From Rubellimicrobium rubrum (GTDB taxonomy: Bacteria > Pseudomonadota > Alphaproteobacteria > Rhodobacterales > Rhodobacteraceae), in contig NZ_VDFU01000019.1 in assembly GCF_006152115.1 (NCBI RefSeq), positions 1-64,000 of the forward strand: a stretch of 64,000 nt of DNA. The letters run 5' to 3'. The notes below the pieces were generated by a model. That model did not search any database and was not told the DNA's origin. It saw only the letters and a list, made by a program, of their open reading frames with translations. Both the position numbers and the translations under genes were made by a program. This document shows, piece by piece, positions 46,366-56,900 of this stretch. Every line of letters begins with the position of its first letter. Position 1 is the first letter of the stretch.

Positions 46366-47028
46366 ATGAACTCTCCCATCATCCAGCTCCTGGTTCTAGC
46401 CGGAATCGCCATCTTCCTGATCCTCCGGCTTCGCAGCGTGCTGGGCAGCCGGGAGGGGTTCGAGAAGCCCCCCGTTGCGATCCCCGAGAACCCGACCCGC
46501 CGGTCCCGACCCGAACTCGAAGTGATCGAGGGGCGGCCCGACCGCGACATCACCGACCATGTGCCCGAGGACTCCGAGGCCGCTCGCTCGCTCGCGGCAA
46601 TGAAGGGGGCTGACTCGTCGTTCAACGTGCGTGAGTTCCTCCAGGGCGCCCGCGCCGCCTACGAGATGATCCTCATGGCCTTTGAACGTGGCGACCTCGC
46701 CTCGGTGAAGCCGTTTCTGTCCGACGATGTCTACAACGCCTTGGCGCAGGTGGTGGAGGAGCGGAACCGCAACGGCTACCGCGTCGAGGCAACCTTCGTG
46801 GGCGTAAGCGACCTGGCGCTGCGGGACGCGACCTTCGACAAGGTCACCCGCGAGGGCGAGGTTTCGGTCCGCTTCGTGGGCGAGCTGACCTCGGTGGTGC
46901 GTGACAGCGCAGGGACCGTGATCGAGGGATCACCCACCGAGATCAAGCGGCAGAAGGATGTCTGGACCTTCGCCCGGACGATGGGATCGAACGATCCCAA
47001 CTGGATCCTGGTCGCCACAAGCGAATGA
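46366..47028 (+). CDS. Tim44-like domain protein
   Basis: 220 residues. One N-terminal membrane anchor (IIQLLVLAGIAIFLILRLRSVLG), a linker, then the Tim44/MRP-L45-like domain FNVREFLQGARAAYEMILMAFERGDLASVKPFLSDDVYNALAQVVEERNRNG (about 95-150). Bacterial relatives are membrane-associated and of uncertain function; mitochondrial Tim44 works in protein import. Location near secB may reflect a protein-export theme. ATG 46366 chosen for the immediate hydrophobic segment. The stop overlaps mltA (ATGA). Confidence 0.88.
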   Translation: MNSPIIQLLVLAGIAIFLILRLRSVLGSREGFEKPPVAIPENPTRRSRPELEVIEGRPDRDITDHVPEDSEAARSLAAMKGADSSFNVREFLQGARAAYEMILMAFERGDLASVKPFLSDDVYNALAQVVEERNRNGYRVEATFVGVSDLALRDATFDKVTREGEVSVRFVGELTSVVRDSAGTVIEGSPTEIKRQKDVWTFARTMGSNDPNWILVATSE

Positions 47029-48068
47029 CGGCGGGGCGCGCAGGGGCTACCGGCGCGCCGGCCTTGTCCCCCATGGCCGCTTCGGCGGGCCGCCGGGTCA
47101 CCGGTCTGGAGTTTTCCAACCTCAGAGGCTGGGCCGAGGACGATCATGCTTCGGCCTTAAGCGTGTTCTGCGAATCCTGCGGGGACATGCGGGGGGACGA
47201 TTGGGCCCGGGTCTGCGCAAAGGCCCGTGGGGTGCGGCCCACGGAAGCCAAGGCGTTCTTCGAGGCGACCTTTCGACCGGTTCTGATCGAGGATGATGTC
47301 CCGTCGCTGTTCACCGGCTACTACGAACCGGAACTTCATGGTGCCCTTGTACGCTCGGACCGCTTCCATGTTCCCCTCTATGGTCTGCCGCCGGAGCTTC
47401 CCAAGTCGGAACCGTGGCTGACTCGCGGGCAGATCGAAGACGGCGCATTGGTCGGACAGGGTCTGGAGATCGCCTGGCTGGACGACCCGGTCGAGGCGTT
47501 CTTCCTCCAGGTCCAGGGCTCGGGCCGTATCCGGTTGCCGGATGGGCGGATCATCCGGCTCGGCTACGCCGGGTCCAACCGCCATCCCTACAGTTCCATC
47601 GGGCGTGCCCTGATCGAGCGTGGCGCGGTCCGGCCGGAAGAGGCATCGGCCGATGTGGTCAAGGCCTGGCTCGCTGATCACCCGGCGGAGGCGGGGCAGG
47701 TGCTGCGGACGAATGCGTCCTTCGTCTTCTTCCGAGAGATCTCCGAGGTTCCAGCCGACCAGGGTCCCTTGGGGACGATGAACCGCCCGGTGACTCCCTT
47801 GCGGAGCGTGGCGGTGGACCCCGCCGCCGTTCCCCTTGGGGGCCCCGTGTGGATCGAGGTGCAAGGCCCTGAGCCATTCTGTCGCCTCATGGTGGCCCAG
47901 GACACCGGAAGTGCGATCACGGGGGCGCAGCGGGCGGACATCTTCTTCGGCACGGGACCCGACGCGGGCCTGAAGGCCGGCCGTGTCCGTGCAGGGGGCC
48001 GCATCGTGGTGCTGCTCCCGGCGCAGCACGCCGAACTCCCGCGGGCCAAGGCTGAGGGACCCTCGTGA
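47025..48068 (+). CDS. mltA: MltA family lytic murein transglycosylase, no visible signal peptide
   Basis: 347 residues. The MltA barrel is clear: LFTGYYEPELHGA, FFLQVQGSGRIRLPDGRIIRLGYAGSNRHPYSSIGRALIERG, and the catalytic-Asp 3D domain LMVAQDTGSAITGAQRADIFFG near the C-terminus. Such enzymes cleave peptidoglycan to 1,6-anhydroMurNAc and must reach the periplasm. The N-terminus (MTAGRAGATGAPALSPMAASAGRRVTG) has no hydrophobic core or lipobox. ATG 47025 overlaps the Tim44-like stop and GTGA overlaps the Smr start, leaving no room for a better start. Confidence 0.9.
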   Translation: MTAGRAGATGAPALSPMAASAGRRVTGLEFSNLRGWAEDDHASALSVFCESCGDMRGDDWARVCAKARGVRPTEAKAFFEATFRPVLIEDDVPSLFTGYYEPELHGALVRSDRFHVPLYGLPPELPKSEPWLTRGQIEDGALVGQGLEIAWLDDPVEAFFLQVQGSGRIRLPDGRIIRLGYAGSNRHPYSSIGRALIERGAVRPEEASADVVKAWLADHPAEAGQVLRTNASFVFFREISEVPADQGPLGTMNRPVTPLRSVAVDPAAVPLGGPVWIEVQGPEPFCRLMVAQDTGSAITGAQRADIFFGTGPDAGLKAGRVRAGGRIVVLLPAQHAELPRAKAEGPS

Positions 48069-48652
48069 GTCGTCGACTTTCCCCGGAGGATCGCGAGCTG
48101 TGGGATCGCGTGAAAGGAAGCGCCGTGCCGTTGCATGGGCCGCAGCCGATCCCGTCGCCCTCGCCCCGGGTGCCAGACCCCGTCTCTGCCCCCAGCCCGG
48201 TACCAGCAAGTCCCAAGGTCGGGCCCTTCCGTCTGGGGCAGAAGGTGGATCACCGCCGGTCGAACGATCTGCTGCCGGGCCTCGTGGAAGGTCTTGGGCG
48301 CATGCCGCTTCGCATGGATGCCGGACAGTATGGCAGGATGACCAAGGGCAAGCTCAGGCCCGAGGGACGGATCGACCTGCACGGCATGACAGTGGCCGAG
48401 GCGCATCCCGCGCTTGCGTCCTTCATCTTGGGCTCTCGTGCATCCGGACGTCGGCTGGTTCTGGTCATCACCGGAAAGGGGCGGGTCAGCGACGAGTTTG
48501 CGCCCATGCCGGCGCGGGCCGGGCGGCTCCGGCACGACGTGCCGCGGTGGCTCGCGCTGGCGCCCCTGTCCGCGGCTGTGCTGCAGGTCGCGCCAGCCCA
48601 TCGACGCCACGGTGGGGAAGGCGCGCTCTACGTGTACCTTCGGGCACCCTGA
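48065..48652 (+). CDS. Smr domain protein
   Basis: 195 residues starting at GTG 48065, overlapping the mltA stop. A Pro/Ser-rich linker (about 20-55) precedes the Smr domain: GRIDLHGMTVAEAHPALASFIL, RLVLVITGKGR and VPRWLALAPLSAAVLQVAPAHRRHGGEGALYVYL. The LDLHG-like (IDLHG) and TGKG motifs are present. Smr domains are nucleases acting on DNA or RNA; a link to ribosome rescue has been shown in some. Function here is not assigned. Confidence 0.9.
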   Translation: MSRRLSPEDRELWDRVKGSAVPLHGPQPIPSPSPRVPDPVSAPSPVPASPKVGPFRLGQKVDHRRSNDLLPGLVEGLGRMPLRMDAGQYGRMTKGKLRPEGRIDLHGMTVAEAHPALASFILGSRASGRRLVLVITGKGRVSDEFAPMPARAGRLRHDVPRWLALAPLSAAVLQVAPAHRRHGGEGALYVYLRAP

Positions 48653-48722
48653 CCTGCGGAAACCTTCTGCGGCCGGGCGGCGTTGCGCTGCAGCGCACGT
48701 CGCGCCAAGCCACGGACTTATC

Positions 48723-49682
48723 ATGCCAGATCAAACGACCCACGTCGCTCCCAACCGGATCTGCGTGATCTGCAACGAAGGCTCAGGCCGGAACAGCCGC
48801 GAGGCGGATGCGATCAAGGCTGCCATGGAGGTGCTGGGCCAGCGGGCCGAGCTACGGCGGGTCAAGGGCGAGGACATCAACGACGCCGCCCGTCAAGCCG
48901 TGCGGGACGGGTTCGACGCCATCATCGCAGCAGGTGGGGATGGAACCATCATGACCGTGGCCGGAGCCGTCGCCGGCTCGGGACGCCACTTCGGTGTTCT
49001 GCCCCTCGGGACCTTCAACTACTTCGCGCGGGGCTTGGGCATCCCCGAGGATCCGGCGGGCGCCGCCCGGGTGATCCTTGACGGTCTGACAAGGTCGGTG
49101 TCGGTCGGGGACGTCAACGGCCACGTTTTCCTGAACAATATCAGCCTTGGCATCTATCCCGCCATCCTGCGCGCCCGCGAGGACGTGTACGCCCGCTGGG
49201 GGCGGCGCCGGATCGCGGCGCACTGGTCCGCCGTCAAGACCTTCGTGCGCTTCCAGCGGCCCCTGTTCCTCAACATGCAGGCTGATGGCCAAGAGATCCG
49301 GGTCCGAACGCCGCTGCTGTTCGTGGCCCGGTCCGCCTACCAGCTCGAGAGCTTCGGTCTCGCCGGGGTGGACTGCGTGGCCCAGGGACGCTTCGCGGTG
49401 TTCGTGGCGCATGACACCGGCCGTGTCGGGATGTTCAACAAGGCGTTCCGCCTCGTGCGGCGGAGCATGCGCGAAGGACGCGATTTCGACCTGGTCTGCG
49501 CCGAGGACGTGACCATCGCCACCCGCTCGCGTCACCTGACCGTGGCGTGCGACGGCGAGAAGATCCGCATGAAGACCCCGCTCCGGCTGAAGATGCGTCA
49601 CGATGCCATCGAGGTCTTTGCGCCCGCCGAGGCCGCCTCAGGGGCGGAGAACGCACCCGAGTCCACCGGGGCGGCGGCATGA
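48723..49682 (+). CDS. Diacylglycerol/sphingosine kinase-like lipid kinase
   Basis: 319 residues. DAGK catalytic domain: RICVICNEGSGRNSREADAI, IIAAGGDGTIMTVAGAV (GGDGT), GVLPLGTFNYFARGLGIPEDP and LNNISLGIYPAILRARE; the C-terminal beta domain has LTVACDGEKI. It likely phosphorylates a membrane lipid such as diacylglycerol. ATG 48723 is 70 nt after the Smr stop, the only real gap in this operon. The 3' end overlaps the metallophosphoesterase start (ATGA). Confidence 0.88.
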   Translation: MPDQTTHVAPNRICVICNEGSGRNSREADAIKAAMEVLGQRAELRRVKGEDINDAARQAVRDGFDAIIAAGGDGTIMTVAGAVAGSGRHFGVLPLGTFNYFARGLGIPEDPAGAARVILDGLTRSVSVGDVNGHVFLNNISLGIYPAILRAREDVYARWGRRRIAAHWSAVKTFVRFQRPLFLNMQADGQEIRVRTPLLFVARSAYQLESFGLAGVDCVAQGRFAVFVAHDTGRVGMFNKAFRLVRRSMREGRDFDLVCAEDVTIATRSRHLTVACDGEKIRMKTPLRLKMRHDAIEVFAPAEAASGAENAPESTGAAA

Positions 49683-50512
49683 GGCGGATTCTCCACCTGT
49701 CCGATCTTCATTTCGGACGCACCCGGCCCGATCTGCTCGAACCCTTGATCGCGCTGGCGGCCGGCTTGTCCCCTGATCTCGTGGTGATCTCGGGTGACTT
49801 CACGCAGCGTGCCAGGCGAAGCCAGTTCGTTGAAGCGGCCCGGTTCCTTGACCGACTTCGCTCGCCTTGGCTGGCCGTGCCCGGGAACCACGACGTATCG
49901 CTGGACAACATGGTGGTTCGGCTTCTCGACCCGTGGGGGCGTTATCGCAGCCTGATCCACCACGACCTCTGCCCGCGCCACGAGGACGAGGAGGTCACCG
50001 TCATCGGCCTCAATACCGTGAACCGCTACGCCCATCAGGCGGGACGGATCGGCCGGTCACAGCTTCGGGCGATTGCCGCGTCCCATGACGAGAACCCGCA
50101 GAAAACGCTGGTGGTCGTGATGCACCACCCGCCCGAGCACCCCGTGGGCTCGGACAAGCGGCTCATGCGTCACTCGGGCAAAGGCGTGGAGGCGTTGGTA
50201 CAGGCGGGGGCCGATATCGTCCTGACGGGTCATCTGCACAACGCGCACGTGGCCCCCCTGACCGCCGCGCCGGGGATCCTGCTGGTTCAAGCGGGCACCG
50301 GGCTGTCCACGCGCCTGCGGAACGAGGCCAACACCCTCAACTTCCTGACCCTTGAGGCCGGGCATGTCCAAGTGGACCGCTACGCGGCCTTCGCTACGCC
50401 ATCCTTCGAGGTGATCGAGACGGCCTGGTTCGCACGAGACCTTACGGACCCCAAGAGCTCCTGGGAGTCCTTGTCCGGCATGGCCCCGACCCGCCTCGCT
50501 CAGAGCACATAG
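49679..50512 (+). CDS. Calcineurin-like metallophosphoesterase
   Basis: 277 residues starting [13 protein letters not shown]. All metal motifs are present: [27 protein letters not shown] and TGHLHNAH. Closest in style to class III cyclic-nucleotide phosphodiesterases, but the substrate is unknown. Translationally coupled to the lipid kinase (ATGA), which hints at a role in phospholipid turnover (inference). The 3' end overlaps convergent hslU by 13 nt. Confidence 0.88.
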   Translation: MRRILHLSDLHFGRTRPDLLEPLIALAAGLSPDLVVISGDFTQRARRSQFVEAARFLDRLRSPWLAVPGNHDVSLDNMVVRLLDPWGRYRSLIHHDLCPRHEDEEVTVIGLNTVNRYAHQAGRIGRSQLRAIAASHDENPQKTLVVVMHHPPEHPVGSDKRLMRHSGKGVEALVQAGADIVLTGHLHNAHVAPLTAAPGILLVQAGTGLSTRLRNEANTLNFLTLEAGHVQVDRYAAFATPSFEVIETAWFARDLTDPKSSWESLSGMAPTRLAQST

Positions 50513-51807
50513 CGGCCAAGGTCCGCGCGAGCCATCAAGGCACCCAGGTGCTTTTCCACGAAGGTAGAGTCGACCGTGACCTTGTCGCCACCGCGGTCCG
50601 GGGCTGCGAAGCTCAGATCCTCGAAGACGCGCTCCATGACCGTATAGAGCCGGCGGGCACCGATATTCTCCACGCTGCGGTTCACCTCGGCGGCGATGCG
50701 GGCGAGGGCGGCGATGCCGTCCTCCGTGAAGGTAACCTCGACGCCCTCGGTGGCCATCAGGCCCGCATACTGGCGTGTCAGAGCGTTCTCGGTTTCGGTC
50801 AGGATGCGAACGAAGTCCCCTTCGGTCAGCGGCTGCAGCTCGACCCGGATGGGCAGCCGGCCCTGCAACTCGGGAAGAAGGTCCGACGGCTTGGCGATGT
50901 GAAACGCCCCCGAGGCGATGAACAGGATGTGGTCGGTTTTCACGGGGCCGTATTTCGTGGAGACCGTGGTGCCCTCGATCAAGGGCAGGAGGTCGCGCTG
51001 CACGCCTTCGCGGCTCACATCGGCCCCGCGCGTCTCGGCGCGGGCGCAGACCTTGTCGATCTCGTCCAGGAAGACGATGCCGTTCTGCTCCACCGCCTCG
51101 AGCGCGGCGCGCGTCACTGTTTCATCGTCCAAGAGCTTGTCGGCTTCCTCGTTCAGGAGGATGTCATAGCTCTCTGCCACGGTGGTGCGCTTGCGCGTCG
51201 TGCGGCGGAGCGCCTTGCCGAACAGATCGCCCAGGCTCGCCATCGCAAGGCCCTGGCTGCCCGGCAGGTCGAGGCCGGGTGGCAGACCCATGGGGCTGGA
51301 CGTGTCGTTCACCTCGAGCTCGATGACGGTGTCATCCAACTCTCCGGCCTTCAGCTTGCGGCGAAAGGCCTCGCGGGTGCCGGGGCGGGCATCCTCTCCG
51401 GCGATGGCGGTGATGACGCGATCTTCGGCGGCCTGGAATGCCCGGCTTCTCACATCCTCGCGCATCTGTTCGCGCGTCTGGACGATGGCGGCGTCCATGA
51501 GATCGCGGACGATCTGCTCCACGTCCCGGCCGACATAGCCCACCTCGGTGAACTTGGTGGCCTCGACCTTGAGAAAGGGGGCCCTGGCCAGCCGCGCCAG
51601 GCGGCGGGAGATCTCGGTCTTGCCGACACCGGTCGGCCCGATCATCAGGATGTTCTTGGGCGTCACCTCCTGCGCGAGGTCGGGGGCGAGCTGCTTGCGC
51701 CGCCAGCGGCTCCGCAGCGCGACGGCCACGGCCCGTTTTGCGGCATCCTGCCCGATGATGAAGCGGTCGAGTTCGGAGACGATCTCGCGGGGGGTCAGGT
51801 CGGTCAT
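50500..51807 (-). CDS. hslU: ATP-dependent protease ATPase subunit HslU (ClpY)
   Basis: 435 residues. N-terminal [33 protein letters not shown], Walker [17 protein letters not shown], the pore motif [20 protein letters not shown], Walker [12 protein letters not shown] and C-terminal [19 protein letters not shown] required for HslV activation. It unfolds substrates for HslV. Normally adjacent to hslV; here a 368-codon membrane-protein gene lies between them. Confidence 0.98.
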   Translation of the reverse strand: MTDLTPREIVSELDRFIIGQDAAKRAVAVALRSRWRRKQLAPDLAQEVTPKNILMIGPTGVGKTEISRRLARLARAPFLKVEATKFTEVGYVGRDVEQIVRDLMDAAIVQTREQMREDVRSRAFQAAEDRVITAIAGEDARPGTREAFRRKLKAGELDDTVIELEVNDTSSPMGLPPGLDLPGSQGLAMASLGDLFGKALRRTTRKRTTVAESYDILLNEEADKLLDDETVTRAALEAVEQNGIVFLDEIDKVCARAETRGADVSREGVQRDLLPLIEGTTVSTKYGPVKTDHILFIASGAFHIAKPSDLLPELQGRLPIRVELQPLTEGDFVRILTETENALTRQYAGLMATEGVEVTFTEDGIAALARIAAEVNRSVENIGARRLYTVMERVFEDLSFAAPDRGGDKVTVDSTFVEKHLGALMARADLGRYVL

Positions 51808-51876
51808 GGTGGCCTTTGGGTCGAATGATGGGTCAAAGCCCAGATGGGCGCTGGGTACGACAGGCTCAAGGAGCGA

Positions 51877-52983
51877 TCACGCGGCCGGAGGCAGCCGGTG
51901 AACCGGCAACGGCAACAGATGCAGCAGACGCCTGCGGATACGCTCCCAAAAAGCGCCGAGCAGCAAGAGGACGACCCCAAGGACCAGAACGGTGAAGGCG
52001 CTGCCGCTACCGCCGAAGACCGTGCCCGCCAGCGTGACACAGTACCCCACCCCCGCGATCAGGAAGGAGCGGCGGTCGATCACCACAGCGACCAGGGCGA
52101 TGAAGGCCAGGAAAAGGGACAGGATCACGTTCGCCTGCGCCGTTCCCTGCGACAGAAGGGTCAGCGCCACGGTGTTCACCAAGGCAGGCGCTGCCACCAC
52201 ATGCAGCCAGAACCCGTTTGCTGCCCGGCGTGTGACCCGGTGTGGGTCGGACATGTCGAAGGCCATGGCGACCGCAAAGACCCCTAGGCCGAGCAGCAGG
52301 GTGATCCAAGCAAAGGGGCCGCTGCCCGACAGGAGAAACAGGTCCGCGGGAGAGCTTGGGGTACCCGCGCGTGCGGCGGCGAGCACCAGGGCCGTCGCGA
52401 ACAGGCCGAGCGCGATCATGGCCATAGCGAAGGGCACACGGAAGCGGAGCCAGTACGCGCCCACCGCCAAGGTGGTCAGGGCCAGGGGAATCGTCAGGGT
52501 CCCGTAGGGGAACACGATGAAGCCGGCTTGGCTCGCGGCGGCTCCCAGCAGCAGCGTCTCTCCGGCCTGTCCGCCGATGAAGCCTAAAGCCGCGTTTCCC
52601 GCCCAGAGCACCGCAAGCGTGATGGCCGGGGCGACCATCCTCCTCCGCCGAACGAAGTATTCGGACAGGGCCCAAAGGATCGCAGCGCCGGCCAAGGCTA
52701 CCTGTGCGACTAACCAAGCGGGGTTGTCCGACGGGTCGATGGTGGCCGCGGCCCAGAGCGCGACGACGCCAAGCCAGCCTAAAGTCAGAATGACGAGGCC
52801 CGTGACGATGAAGATTTCGTTGAAGCCTTTGAACAGCTCGAAAGGCTCGTCGCCGGCGGTAGCACTTTCGCGTGCGCCGCGGCGGCTATGGGACAGCGCG
52901 ACGAGACGTGCCGCCTGCTCCTCGGACAGAACCCCGGCCGCCACGGCGGCGCGCAGGTCGTCCGACGTGACGGGCGCGTTCAT
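51877..52983 (-). CDS. Polytopic membrane protein of unknown function between hslV and hslU (DUF2157-like N-terminus)
   Basis: 368 residues. A cytoplasmic N-terminus of about 60 residues ([25 protein letters not shown]) recalls DUF2157-type leaders. About ten hydrophobic segments follow, for example [22 protein letters not shown] and [17 protein letters not shown]. The tail is Arg/Pro-rich. No transport or enzyme motif is recognised. ATG 52983 overlaps the hslV stop (ATGA), so it is co-translated with hslV; hslU begins 69 nt further. A link to HslVU or stress response is only suggested by position. Confidence 0.85.
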   Translation of the reverse strand: MNAPVTSDDLRAAVAAGVLSEEQAARLVALSHSRRGARESATAGDEPFELFKGFNEIFIVTGLVILTLGWLGVVALWAAATIDPSDNPAWLVAQVALAGAAILWALSEYFVRRRRMVAPAITLAVLWAGNAALGFIGGQAGETLLLGAAASQAGFIVFPYGTLTIPLALTTLAVGAYWLRFRVPFAMAMIALGLFATALVLAAARAGTPSSPADLFLLSGSGPFAWITLLLGLGVFAVAMAFDMSDPHRVTRRAANGFWLHVVAAPALVNTVALTLLSQGTAQANVILSLFLAFIALVAVVIDRRSFLIAGVGYCVTLAGTVFGGSGSAFTVLVLGVVLLLLGAFWERIRRRLLHLLPLPVHRLPPAA

Positions 52984-53537
52984 GACGGTAGGGCTTCGAC
53001 CGTGAGATTGCCGTTGGTGTACACGCAGATCTCGGCCGCGATGGCCATGGCCTTGCGGGCAACGGCCTCGGCGTCGAGGTCCGTGTCCATGAGGGCTCGT
53101 GCGGCGGCAAGGGCGTAGTTGCCGCCCGAACCGATGGCGGCCACGTCGTTCTCGGGCTCCAGCACGTCGCCCGCGCCGGTCACGACCAGAAGGGTGCTGC
53201 CGTCGGTGACGATCAGCATGGCCTCGAGCTTCTGGAGATACTTGTCGGTCCGCCAATCCTTGGCCAGTTCGACCGCCGCCCGGGCAAGCTGGCCCGGTGA
53301 CGCTTCGAGCTTGGCCTCGAGCCGTTCAAGGAGGGTGAAGGCATCCGCGGTGCTCCCGGCAAAGCCTGCGACGACCTGATGACCGCCGGGCGTGAGGCGG
53401 CGCACCTTGCGCGCCGTCCCCTTGATCACGGTCTGGCCAAGCGAGACCTGACCATCCCCGGCGACCACGACCCGACCGTTCTTGCGCACCGCAAGGATCG
53501 TCGTGCCGTGCCAGCCGGGGAAATCATCGCCAGCCAT
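52980..53537 (-). CDS. hslV: ATP-dependent protease peptidase subunit HslV (ClpQ)
   Basis: 185 residues. N-terminal [11 protein letters not shown] must be removed to expose the catalytic Thr12 of [26 protein letters not shown]; this 11-residue propeptide is a feature of Rhodobacteraceae-type Hsl[30 protein letters not shown] and [15 protein letters not shown] complete the family. The ATG shares a base with the trxA stop (TGATG). Confidence 0.97.
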   Translation of the reverse strand: MAGDDFPGWHGTTILAVRKNGRVVVAGDGQVSLGQTVIKGTARKVRRLTPGGHQVVAGFAGSTADAFTLLERLEAKLEASPGQLARAAVELAKDWRTDKYLQKLEAMLIVTDGSTLLVVTGAGDVLEPENDVAAIGSGGNYALAAARALMDTDLDAEAVARKAMAIAAEICVYTNGNLTVEALPS

Positions 53538-53857
53538 CAGATGGCCGATTCGATCCAGGCCTGCAGCGCGGCCTTGGGCGCGGCGCCCGCGCGGTTGGAG
53601 ACCACCTGCCCGTCCTTGAAGACGAACAGCGCCGGAATTCCGCGCACGCCCAGCTTGGCGGCAGCATCGGGATTCTCATCCACGTTGATCTTGGCGATCT
53701 TTACGCGGTCGCCATACTGGACCGCCAGTTCCTCCAAGGCCGGACCGATCATCCGGCAGGGACCGCACCATTCGGCCCAGAAATCCACCACGACGGGAAC
53801 CGAGGAATTGCGGACCTCGGCGTCGAAGGTTGCATCGGTGACGGGAACGGTGGCCAT
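53537..53857 (-). CDS. trxA: Thioredoxin
   Basis: 106 residues. Active site [19 protein letters not shown], cis-Pro region [11 protein letters not shown] and the usual length. It reduces cytoplasmic disulfides. First gene of a trxA-hslV-membrane protein-hslU operon; Shine-Dalgarno AAGGAGA lies 6 nt before the ATG, immediately after a leader hairpin. Confidence 0.97.
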   Translation of the reverse strand: MATVPVTDATFDAEVRNSSVPVVVDFWAEWCGPCRMIGPALEELAVQYGDRVKIAKINVDENPDAAAKLGVRGIPALFVFKDGQVVSNRAGAAPKAALQAWIESAI

Positions 53858-53875
53858 GACGGCTCTCCTTCAAGG

Positions 53876-53902
53876 GCACCGGGGCCGTGGCTGAACCGGT
53901 GC
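53876..53902 (-). promoter_or_regulatory. Hairpin in the trxA leader / addA 3' flank
   Basis: Exact 7-bp arms GCACCGG (53876-53882) and CCGGTGC (53896-53902) with a 13-nt loop. It is next to the trxA Shine-Dalgarno and downstream of addA. It could end addA transcription or shape the trxA leader; no U-tract. Confidence 0.4.
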
Positions 53903-53918
53903 AGGGGGTCGGAGAACG

Positions 53919-53947
53919 AAGGTATGGATGCCCCAGGCAGGCGTCAA
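53919..53947 (-). promoter_or_regulatory. Promoter of the trxA-hslV operon
   Basis: On the minus strand TTGACG (53942-53947) and TACCTT (53919-53924) are 17 bp apart. The -35 element includes the addA stop codon. It is housekeeping-like and not RpoH-like. Confidence 0.5.
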
Positions 53948-56900
53948 GTCGCGAGCCCCGGCGGGTCAACCGCTCGCTGCAGGGCTGTCATGACGAGGGA
54001 GGATGGCAATTCCATGAGCCGGGCGTGTCGCGTCCAGAGCACCGCCGTCCGGACCTCCCGCCCGGGATAGAGCGCGGCCAGCATCGCCGCATAGGCGCCA
54101 AGCTGGCGCAGGATGCTTTCGGGCACCTGGTCCGGGCTTTCGGGTACGACGCGATTGGTCTTGAAGTCGATGGCCGTGACCGCCTCGGGTGTGACGATCA
54201 GACGGTCGATCAGGCCATGAAGCCGGCCCAGCCCTTCGACGGCGGCGCTGACCTCGGCTTCGGCCAGGGTGCCGGGGCCGAACAGCGGCGCCAGATCGGG
54301 ATTAGCGATCAGGGCCTCGGCTTCGATGACGATCTCGCCCAGGTCGCCGGCCAGCGCGGCCTCCTCCGTCGCGGCCAAGAGGGCCAGCACCGTGTCCGGT
54401 GAGGTGCGCGGCAAGTGCTCGAGCGCAAGGTGCATAAGGTGGCCCCGGGCCAGCGACCGGGCGCGGACGGCTTCGGGATCCTGGTCCGCGTCTTCCCCGT
54501 CCAGGATCTTGGCCCCGCCCAGGTCCGAAGGCGCGCGGGCCAGCATGCGGGTTCCCGGAGCGGGAACCGGACCGAACACCGGTGCGGGAACAGGTGCGGA
54601 CGGCTGCTTTCGGGCCCGGCGTGGTGCGATGGGCAGGTGGTCCCACCCGCCGCCATAACGACGACCGCCGGGTTCATCGAAGAACGGGTGCTCGGGGGCG
54701 TCCAGCCGGACCAGGCCCTCGCGCACCGCGCCGTGCCAGCTGTCGGCCGCTCCGCCACATTCCCCGGCCGCGCAGACCACGAGCCAGGACTCCGCCCGAG
54801 TCATCGCGACGTAAAGAAGCCGCTGCCTTTCGCGCTCCTGGGCCTCGATTAGGGCCGCCTTCCTTGCCCGCATGGCGCCGGGCATGTCGTCCTTGGCGCA
54901 GGCCCAGAGAACGTGCTTGCCACCCGGCATTGAGTAAAGCGGCGAGAGCGGCGGCGCGGTGCGCTTGGCGCAATCGGGCAGAAACACGATGGGCGCTTCG
55001 AGACCCTTGGAGCCGTGGACCGTCATCACCCGGATGCGGTCCCCCGCCGCGTCCATCTGGCGCTTCACCTCCACCTCGTCCTGCCCGCGCCATTCCAGGA
55101 AACCCGTCAGCGACGGCACGGCCTCGGCCTCGTAGGTCAGGGCCTGCGACAGGAAGGCATCGATGCCGTCCTCGGCTTCGGGGCCGAGCCGGGCGATGAG
55201 CCGCCGTCGCCCGTCATGCCGTAACAGCAGGCGGTTCACGAGGTCGTAGGGCCGCAGGAAGTCGGCCTTTTCCCGCAGGTCCTTGAGGATGGCGCGGGCC
55301 TCGGACTCTCCCCGGGCCCAGAGCGCATCCCACAGGCTCTGCCCCTCGGGCCGGGGTTGGGCGAGAGCATAGAGCTGTTTTTCCGTCCAGCCGAACAGCG
55401 GGCTTCTGAGCGCGCACGCCAGCGACAGGGAGTCGTCCGGCAGCGCCAGGAAGCGCAAGACCGCCTCGATGTCGCGTACGGCGAGTTCGGCGCGCAGCTT
55501 GAGCCGGTCGGCCCCGGCGACATCGAGATTGCGCTTCTTCAGTTCGCGGATGATGGCCGAAAACAGGGCGCTCCGGCGCTGCACGAGGATCATCACGTCG
55601 CCGGGCGTCACTGGCCGGCGCATCCAGATGCCGTCCACCTCGACGGGCAGCGTGCCGTCACGCAGGATCTCCTCGACCGCGCCGGCGATGCGTCGGGCGA
55701 GAACCAGGGAGGCGTCCTCCGGGTCCACCGAGTCGACGGGATCGGTCCAGGATCGCTCGTCCTTGGCACGTTCCACCTTGGCGACCGGCTCCCACAGGTC
55801 CACGCGGCCCGGCATCCCGGCCCGGAACGCCAGATGGTGGGGCGCCTCGTCCCCCAGACCCTCATGGTCCCGGAAGGTCGCATCCACGACGCGCAGGACC
55901 GCTTCGGAGGAGCGAAAGGAGTATTCCAGGGCAGTGGACTGGAGCGTCTGACCGATCCGGCCCAGCCGCTCGCCGAAATGCGCCTGCATTCGGTCAAAGC
56001 CTTCGGCGTCCGCCCCCTGGAACGAGAAGATGGACTGCTTGCGGTCGCCCACGACGAAGACGGTCCGGTGGCGCTGGGGATCGCGCCCTTCCCCGGACGC
56101 GAATTCGTCCGCCAACCGTTCGATCACCGCCCACTGGCCGGGCGAGGTGTCTTGCGCCTCGTCAACGAGGATGTGGTCGATCCCGCCATCAAGCCGCCAG
56201 AGCACCCATTGCGCCACCGCCGGATCGGTCAGCAGGTTGCGCGCGCGCGCGATGAGATCGTCGAAGTCCAGAAGCCCCCGGGCCAGCTTCCTGCGCTCGT
56301 AGGCCTCGACAAAGGCTGCCGCAAAGGCGTGGAGGTCGCGATTGCGCGCATGGGCCTGCAGGCAAAGGCGGAGGTCACGGGCGGCCTCTACCTCGCGCAT
56401 GAGTTCTTCCAGGCGCTCGACCAGATCCGGGTCCTTGCCGCGCAGCGCCTTGGTGGGGAACGCGCCAAGCTTGGCGGTGAAGGGGCCGTTCTTCTCGGCG
56501 CTCTCGCCGTAAAGGAACCACTTCTCCAACTCGGCCAACGATTCGAGCCGAAAGGGCGCATGCTCGCAGACCCGGGCCAGCGCCCGCGCGGCCTTCTGGT
56601 CGTTGACCCCGCCGGTCCCGCACAGGGCCACCAAATCGCGGAGAAGCTGCCGGCGCTCGGCAGCCTCGATGCAGGTGAGGAGCGTCTCCTCCGTCATGCC
56701 ATCGGGCAACGCAAGGAGGCCCCGCAGGTCGGACTCGGCAGGGCCGGGCCAGAAGGCGTCACGCTTGCCCGCGATCTCGGTCAGCATCCGCTCGAAGGCG
56801 TCGCCAGACAGATGCCGCGCCACGGCATCCACCAGATGCGCCTGCGGCCCGACGGCCATGTCCTCGGCCACCTCGGCGCGCAGGAGCGCCATGCCGCGAT

